Part shown: positions 5,117-9,138 of the stretch, piece after piece
How the letters are laid out: each line of letters begins with the position of its first letter
Numbering within the stretch: the stretch's first letter is position 1
Origin: an uncultured Alphaproteobacteria bacterium
GTDB taxonomy: Bacteria > Pseudomonadota > Alphaproteobacteria > Rickettsiales > UBA1997
Reading direction: 5' to 3'
Assembly (NCBI GenBank): GCA_903927415.1
Contig: CAIYMZ010000076.1
Location: 1-9,138, forward strand
Length of the DNA: 9,138 bases
Position numbers and translations under genes: made by a program
The notes under the pieces: model-generated
What the model saw: only the letters and a program-made list of their open reading frames with translations
Told to the model about the DNA's origin: nothing
The model's database searches: none

Positions 5117-7285
5117 TTATAAATTTTTGAAGGACAGGCTTAAATTAAAAGTTTTTTGCGGTTTAATTAAACTGCTGGGATTTGTTTCCACCACAGAAAA
5201 TCCGAATGTTGTGCAACATCCGTCACGATAAAGTGTGAGACCGCGTGAAAGAGTTCTGCCTAAAACTAGATCTCTGCTGCCCGATACAGTTACTTTCCAC
5301 CTGTTGGTTAATTTTGCCATAGACGTGGCACTAATCTGTTCTCTTTCTTGCACATTTTGTAAACTTTTTTTGATCAAAAGATAGTCAGTGGTAAAAGTAA
5401 AACGATCAAAAGTTAAGCCAGCTGTTACCTGGTTAACATCGTTGCGATAGTTTGATTCATTGAGCTGAAAAGAGTAGGAGAGCGAGAAATATTTTATCGC
5501 TTTATACATCGCCTGACCGACAATATTTGATTTATTATTATCAGCGAAACCTCTGATTGTGACGTCCTGAACCTCATTGGATTTTCTATAACTTTGTCCC
5601 GCCGTTAAGTTGAATTCGCCATACTTGTTGAAGAGCGAGGTTTTGGCACCATAGCTTGCACGCTCCCCAGACTCGTTGCGATCAAAGCCAGAAATACGAT
5701 CGGTCACAAAAAGATTACTCACCGTAAGCTCAGAACTGTTGCTATCTTCATTCGGTAATTTGTTAAAATTTTTTCTGTAAGAGCTAACAATAAAATTAGC
5801 CATCGGCTCAATCATCAGAGTATTAGATTTGGATTTTTTAATTAATGGCAATCTCCAGCCAAAAGAAGCATCTGGTTTCAAATTTGACTGAGTATGATCG
5901 AAATCGTTGGTGCGAGCTGTGCCATACTGAAAGTTATTATCCAACGAATAAAAATCTGCCTGAAGCTTACTGTTAATGTTAAACAAATTTCCGTGTAGAT
6001 TGAACGGAACATTTACTTCCGGGATGAATGTGGTACGTCGATATTGTAATCCATCTTGACGAGTTATCGCGGTTGCATTTGAGGTTAATGCAAATTTTTC
6101 TTTGAAAAAAAACGGCTTGGTTTCGATATGAGAATCGATTGATGGCAAAATCCATGGCGCAGCTTTTTCGCCTGTCACGCTTTCCAATTCCTGAATCCTA
6201 ATTGTTTTAATCGCCTGATATTCACGACCCTTGATGTAATCTAGATTTATTTTTGACAAAGTGTGGTTGGTATAGCTGAAGTAATAATCCCGCAAATAGT
6301 TGCGATCAAAAACCGTTGTACCAGAAAAATTCAATCCGCTGTTAGTGGTAAAATCAAAAATACCGCTACCACCAACATAACCGCGATATTGCTTCGTGCT
6401 TCTCTTGACCACGGTTGCGTTGGTACTGGTATTCGAGATTAACTTGTTGTTAGCAATTTCAAAAATTGCTCTGTAATCACCATAAGACGTCATGTGACGA
6501 AATTCATTATTCAAAATAATTTGTTTGCTGCTGAGGCCAATGAATGGACTTACGGTTAAGTCTTTGTTTGGTGAGATGTTCCAATAAAAAGGTGTTCTGA
6601 TACCAAGTCCGAGACTACTACTTTTTGCATAGCTTGGATGTAAGAATCCCGTTTGTCGTTCTTTTGATGGTAACGGCGTTTGAATGAATGGGGTGTAAAA
6701 AACGGGTATGTTGTAAAACCTGAAAACTCCGTGCTTGCTTCTCATCACTTGCTTATTGCGATCAATCACTGTGTTGCTTGATCTGATTGAAGCCATATCT
6801 CTTTTTTTGCCAGCTAGTTCATTATCGAGACTGATTTCAGGATTAGGACAAATTGAGTAAATTGGATTTTTTAATACAGTAACAAATGGGGTTTGACGGT
6901 CAATTTTTGGAGAAGAGAGGTAAGAACCATCATTAAAAACAATTTTGCTATCAGTGAACCTTCCGCTACTGAAATCATCTTTCACCTCCGCCTCTTTTGC
7001 GCGCACATTGCCTATTTCGAAATCTTTAATTTTTACATTACCGATAGCACGAATGGTTTTATCATTTTTGCTGTAAGTTATTTGATCAGCATAAATCACA
7101 CTTCCATCCTTGCTAACCTCAACATTGCCATTGGCAGTAATAACGTTGGTGAGCTTGTCGCCATCAATCGTATCTGCCTTCAATATCGCTGGGAGAGATG
7201 CTTGTTGGCTTTTTTTGAGAGACGGCAAAGCCCAGGAATTTTGTGCTACAAAAAATAACAAAAAAAATGTGATGAGATAATTCAT
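5117..7285 (-). CDS. lptD: LPS-assembly outer-membrane protein LptD
   Basis: The 722-residue protein has a signal peptide (hydrophobic run 3-14, probable cleavage after S17-W-A19). An OstA/LptA-like beta-jellyroll follows (about 33-130, with repeated A-x-G-N-V-x-(V/I)-x strands at 51-57 and 80-86), then the LptD barrel domain. KHGVFRFYNIPVFYTPFIQTPLPSKERQTGFLHPSYAKSS is split over the conserved junction at about 185-225, including P-V-F-Y-T-P and R-Q-T-G-F-L. The rest alternates like a beta-barrel and ends in LSLSFKNL. LptD, with LptE, inserts LPS into the outer leaflet of the outer membrane. It has only three cysteines, C146 and the pair C690-C691; E. coli LptD has four. The start codon overlaps the secD stop by one base (TGATG), so the two are translationally coupled. 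surA, a frequent lptD neighbour, is absent. Confidence 0.93.
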   Translation of the reverse strand: MNYLITFFLLFFVAQNSWALPSLKKSQQASLPAILKADTIDGDKLTNVITANGNVEVSKDGSVIYADQITYSKNDKTIRAIGNVKIKDFEIGNVRAKEAEVKDDFSSGRFTDSKIVFNDGSYLSSPKIDRQTPFVTVLKNPIYSICPNPEISLDNELAGKKRDMASIRSSNTVIDRNKQVMRSKHGVFRFYNIPVFYTPFIQTPLPSKERQTGFLHPSYAKSSSLGLGIRTPFYWNISPNKDLTVSPFIGLSSKQIILNNEFRHMTSYGDYRAIFEIANNKLISNTSTNATVVKRSTKQYRGYVGGSGIFDFTTNSGLNFSGTTVFDRNYLRDYYFSYTNHTLSKINLDYIKGREYQAIKTIRIQELESVTGEKAAPWILPSIDSHIETKPFFFKEKFALTSNATAITRQDGLQYRRTTFIPEVNVPFNLHGNLFNINSKLQADFYSLDNNFQYGTARTNDFDHTQSNLKPDASFGWRLPLIKKSKSNTLMIEPMANFIVSSYRKNFNKLPNEDSNSSELTVSNLFVTDRISGFDRNESGERASYGAKTSLFNKYGEFNLTAGQSYRKSNEVQDVTIRGFADNNKSNIVGQAMYKAIKYFSLSYSFQLNESNYRNDVNQVTAGLTFDRFTFTTDYLLIKKSLQNVQEREQISATSMAKLTNRWKVTVSGSRDLVLGRTLSRGLTLYRDGCCTTFGFSVVETNPSSLIKPQKTFNLSLSFKNL

Positions 7286-8847
7286 CAGACTAGATTTAGT
7301 TTTTGAGGCCTGCGCTTTCTAAGCCAAATAACAATCATCATTCGGGTTAAAATTATTGCCGAAAACATCGAAGAAATAATACCGACCGAAAGCGTTACGG
7401 CAAAACCTTTAACTGGACCGTTGCCAAAAACATAAAGGAAAAACGCCACGATTAGTGCGGTAAAATTGGAATCAGTAATGGTTCGAAAAGCTTGATGAAA
7501 ACCCTGCTCAACCGCCACAAACACAGATTTTTTATCACGAAGCTCTTCTTTAATTCTCTCAAAAATTAAGACATTGGCATCAACCGACATACCCATTGTA
7601 AGCACGATTCCAGCTATTCCAGGCAAGGTTAGAGTTGCACCTATCAAAGCTAGTACCGCTAAGATTATAGCGATGTTTACGATCATCGCAACATCAGCAA
7701 TTAGGCCAAAAAATCCGTAAAAGAAAAACATGAAACCGGCAACGAACACAAGTCCAGCAATAGCTGCTACACTCCCGCTTTTTATTGAATCAAGACCAAG
7801 AGATGGACCAACCGTTCTCTCCTCAATAACTTTTAGTGGCGCTGGAAGCGCACCAGCTCTGAGCAAAAGCGCAACCTCATTTGCTTCTTGCGTAGAAAAA
7901 CTTCCAGAAATTACTCCGGAACCTTGGTTGATTATGGAGTTGATTCGTGGTGCAGTAACCACTTTTCCATCAAGCACAATTGCAAAAAATTTACCGATAT
8001 TTTCTTTGGTGATTTGTGCAAATTTTTTAGCACCTAGGCTGTTGAAGCGAAAGGCTACCGCTGGCTGTCCTTCATGATACGTCGTGTTAGCATCAATGAG
8101 CAAATCTCCACTCAAAACTACTTCTTTTTTTATCAGATATGCCTGATTTTCATAGTCAAAAATTCTTTCCAAATCCGGACTAACAGCACCAATTCCACCA
8201 TTAGAAAAAGTTTCATCAGCAACAAAATGAAAAGTCATTTTAGCTGTTTTTCCTAAAATTGATTTTAACTCAGAAGAATTTTCAACTCCCGGCACTTGCA
8301 GCAAGATTCGATTATCACCCTGCGCCTGAATGGTTGGCTCTTTCGTGCCACTTTCATCAATTCTGCGACGCACAATTTCAATCGATTGCTTGATTAAATT
8401 TTGTCTTATCGCGCTGATTTCGTTATCAGAAAAATAAATTTGGAACTGTCCGGAATTCTCATCAGTTTCGATATTTTTGCTTAATTTTTTGATTAATTTT
8501 TTAGCAGCTTTTTTTTGCTCCTCATCGGTCAATGAAAAAATAATTTTATTACCAACAACTTCCGGTATTGTGCGCACCGCTTCATCACGAAACGAATTTT
8601 TAATTTCATCCCGCAAATTATTGATCTGCTCTTTGATGTAATAATCAAAATCCACTTCTAGCATCAATTGCGAACCGCCGCGCAGATCAAGACCAAGATT
8701 TACTTTTTTATCCGGCAAAAATTTTTGAATTTTTTGCAAAATTTGAGAATCGGGATTTTGCATGACAACCGACGGAGCCGCAAAAATTATGGCTATAAGA
8801 CAAAAAATAGAAATACTGACTATTTTGATTTTTGAGAAATTGAGCAT
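7285..8847 (-). CDS. secD: Sec translocase accessory subunit SecD
   Basis: The 520-residue membrane protein works with SecF to use proton-motive force to help pull proteins through SecYEG. TM1 (about 8-25) is followed by LGLDLRGG (51-58). A large periplasmic region follows, with IVRRRIDESGTKEPTIQ, ILLQVPGV, and LLLRAGALPAPLKVIEERTVGPSLG leading into the membrane domain. The C-terminal part has five more membrane segments, including GMSVDANVLIFERIKEE with D423, the conserved membrane aspartate of the proton path. It is shorter than E. coli SecD (about 615) but ordinary for alphaproteobacteria. yajC lies 22 bp upstream, the classical arrangement. Downstream secF is replaced by lptD, joined by a one-base stop/start overlap; the sequence ends in LRKRRPQKLNLV with no SecF-like extension. 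No strong Shine-Dalgarno is seen. Confidence 0.97.
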   Translation of the reverse strand: MLNFSKIKIVSISIFCLIAIIFAAPSVVMQNPDSQILQKIQKFLPDKKVNLGLDLRGGSQLMLEVDFDYYIKEQINNLRDEIKNSFRDEAVRTIPEVVGNKIIFSLTDEEQKKAAKKLIKKLSKNIETDENSGQFQIYFSDNEISAIRQNLIKQSIEIVRRRIDESGTKEPTIQAQGDNRILLQVPGVENSSELKSILGKTAKMTFHFVADETFSNGGIGAVSPDLERIFDYENQAYLIKKEVVLSGDLLIDANTTYHEGQPAVAFRFNSLGAKKFAQITKENIGKFFAIVLDGKVVTAPRINSIINQGSGVISGSFSTQEANEVALLLRAGALPAPLKVIEERTVGPSLGLDSIKSGSVAAIAGLVFVAGFMFFFYGFFGLIADVAMIVNIAIILAVLALIGATLTLPGIAGIVLTMGMSVDANVLIFERIKEELRDKKSVFVAVEQGFHQAFRTITDSNFTALIVAFFLYVFGNGPVKGFAVTLSVGIISSMFSAIILTRMMIVIWLRKRRPQKLNLV

Positions 8848-8869
8848 GATTCTGTTTTTGAGTTAGAGA

Positions 8870-9138
8870 TTATTTTTTATTTTTTGCCTTCTCTTCCGCC
8901 ACCAAATCTGTAACATAATTTTTCAAAATTTTCACATTTACCCCAGAAGAAATTTCAACTTCAATTTGATTTTCTTTTTCATAAACATCTTTCACCACCC
9001 CAATAATTCCACCACTAGTGATGACTTTATTGCCAACCTTTAGGTTGTTCACCATGAGTTGATGATCTTTCATTTTCTTTGTTTGTGGACGCACAATCAG
9101 AAAATAAAAAACTACAAAAATTAAAATTAATGGCACAA
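8870..9138 (-). CDS. yajC: Sec translocase accessory protein YajC, N-terminus cut by window edge
   Basis: The frame stays open to the right edge, so the start is probably outside the window. A GTG at 9136-9134 is the first possible start inside it, but YajC proteins usually have further residues before this point. What remains is one membrane segment (LILIFVVFYFLIV) followed by R-P-Q-T-K-K, the hallmark YajC juxtamembrane motif. The small cytoplasmic domain has VGNKVITSGGIIGVV and a lysine-rich tail (EEKAKNKK). YajC associates with SecDF and the translocon in the inner membrane. Its position directly before secD on the same strand confirms the call. The operon promoter would lie beyond the window. 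Confidence 0.95.
   Translation of the reverse strand, partial: VPLILIFVVFYFLIVRPQTKKMKDHQLMVNNLKVGNKVITSGGIIGVVKDVYEKENQIEVEISSGVNVKILKNYVTDLVAEEKAKNKK

Noticed and set aside
6893..8256. Plus-strand ORFs of 60-121 residues opposite lptD and secD
   Set aside because: Each lies antisense to well-supported genes with conserved motifs, and none resembles a known family.
1..9138. Apparent GC difference between the left genes (M16, uup) and the minus-strand run
   Set aside because: By eye the left coding sequences look less AT-rich, but I could not measure it. A sliding-window GC and codon-usage calculation would decide; no transfer event is claimed.

Overview
The window comes from an AT-rich Gram-negative bacterium. 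YajC, SecD and an LptD with its outer-membrane barrel show a Sec system and an LPS-exporting outer membrane. The M16 peptidase closely resembles the single processing-peptidase-like proteins of alphaproteobacteria. With the low GC, the compact operons and the palindromic repeats (one family lies inside a coding sequence, as Rickettsia palindromic elements do), an alphaproteobacterium near the Rickettsiales or Holosporales is the best guess. That placement is inference from motif memory, not from a search.

Layout: (a) 1-625, minus: 5' part of an M16 zinc peptidase gene running off the left edge. (b) 626-758: divergent intergenic region holding a nested palindromic repeat. (c) 759-2711, plus: a Uup-type ABC-F ATPase whose coding sequence carries palindromic DNA at two places. 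(d) 2712-2840: a second, unrelated nested palindrome. (e) 2841-3935, plus: a predicted lipoprotein with a DUF900-type alpha/beta hydrolase fold. (f) 9138-3924, minus: a tight five-gene run yajC (cut by the right edge), secD, lptD, trxA and a glutamine-synthetase-like gene. Its last gene overlaps the hydrolase gene tail to tail by 12 bp. No tRNA, rRNA, CRISPR array or transposase gene was seen.

The minus-strand run is physically coupled. The secD stop and lptD start share one base, lptD to trxA is 11 bp, and the trxA stop abuts the next ATG. YajC and SecD assist Sec export and LptD is an exported outer-membrane protein, so an envelope-biogenesis theme is clear for the first three. The roles of thioredoxin and the GS-like protein there are unknown. 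secF does not follow secD, and surA does not neighbour lptD.

The most unusual signal is in uup. Three palindromes (11-bp arms, 3-nt loop) sit inside the gene in the same reading frame. Two belong to a 54-bp repeat that is 51/54 identical between sites 702 bp apart. The third is a diverged relative whose three arm differences are all compensatory base pairs. They encode related peptides of the form x-T-G-x-x-T-x-S, placed in a loop at the start of the second ATPase domain and in the linker before the C-terminal coiled coil. This looks like a mobile or proliferating palindromic element that tolerates being translated.
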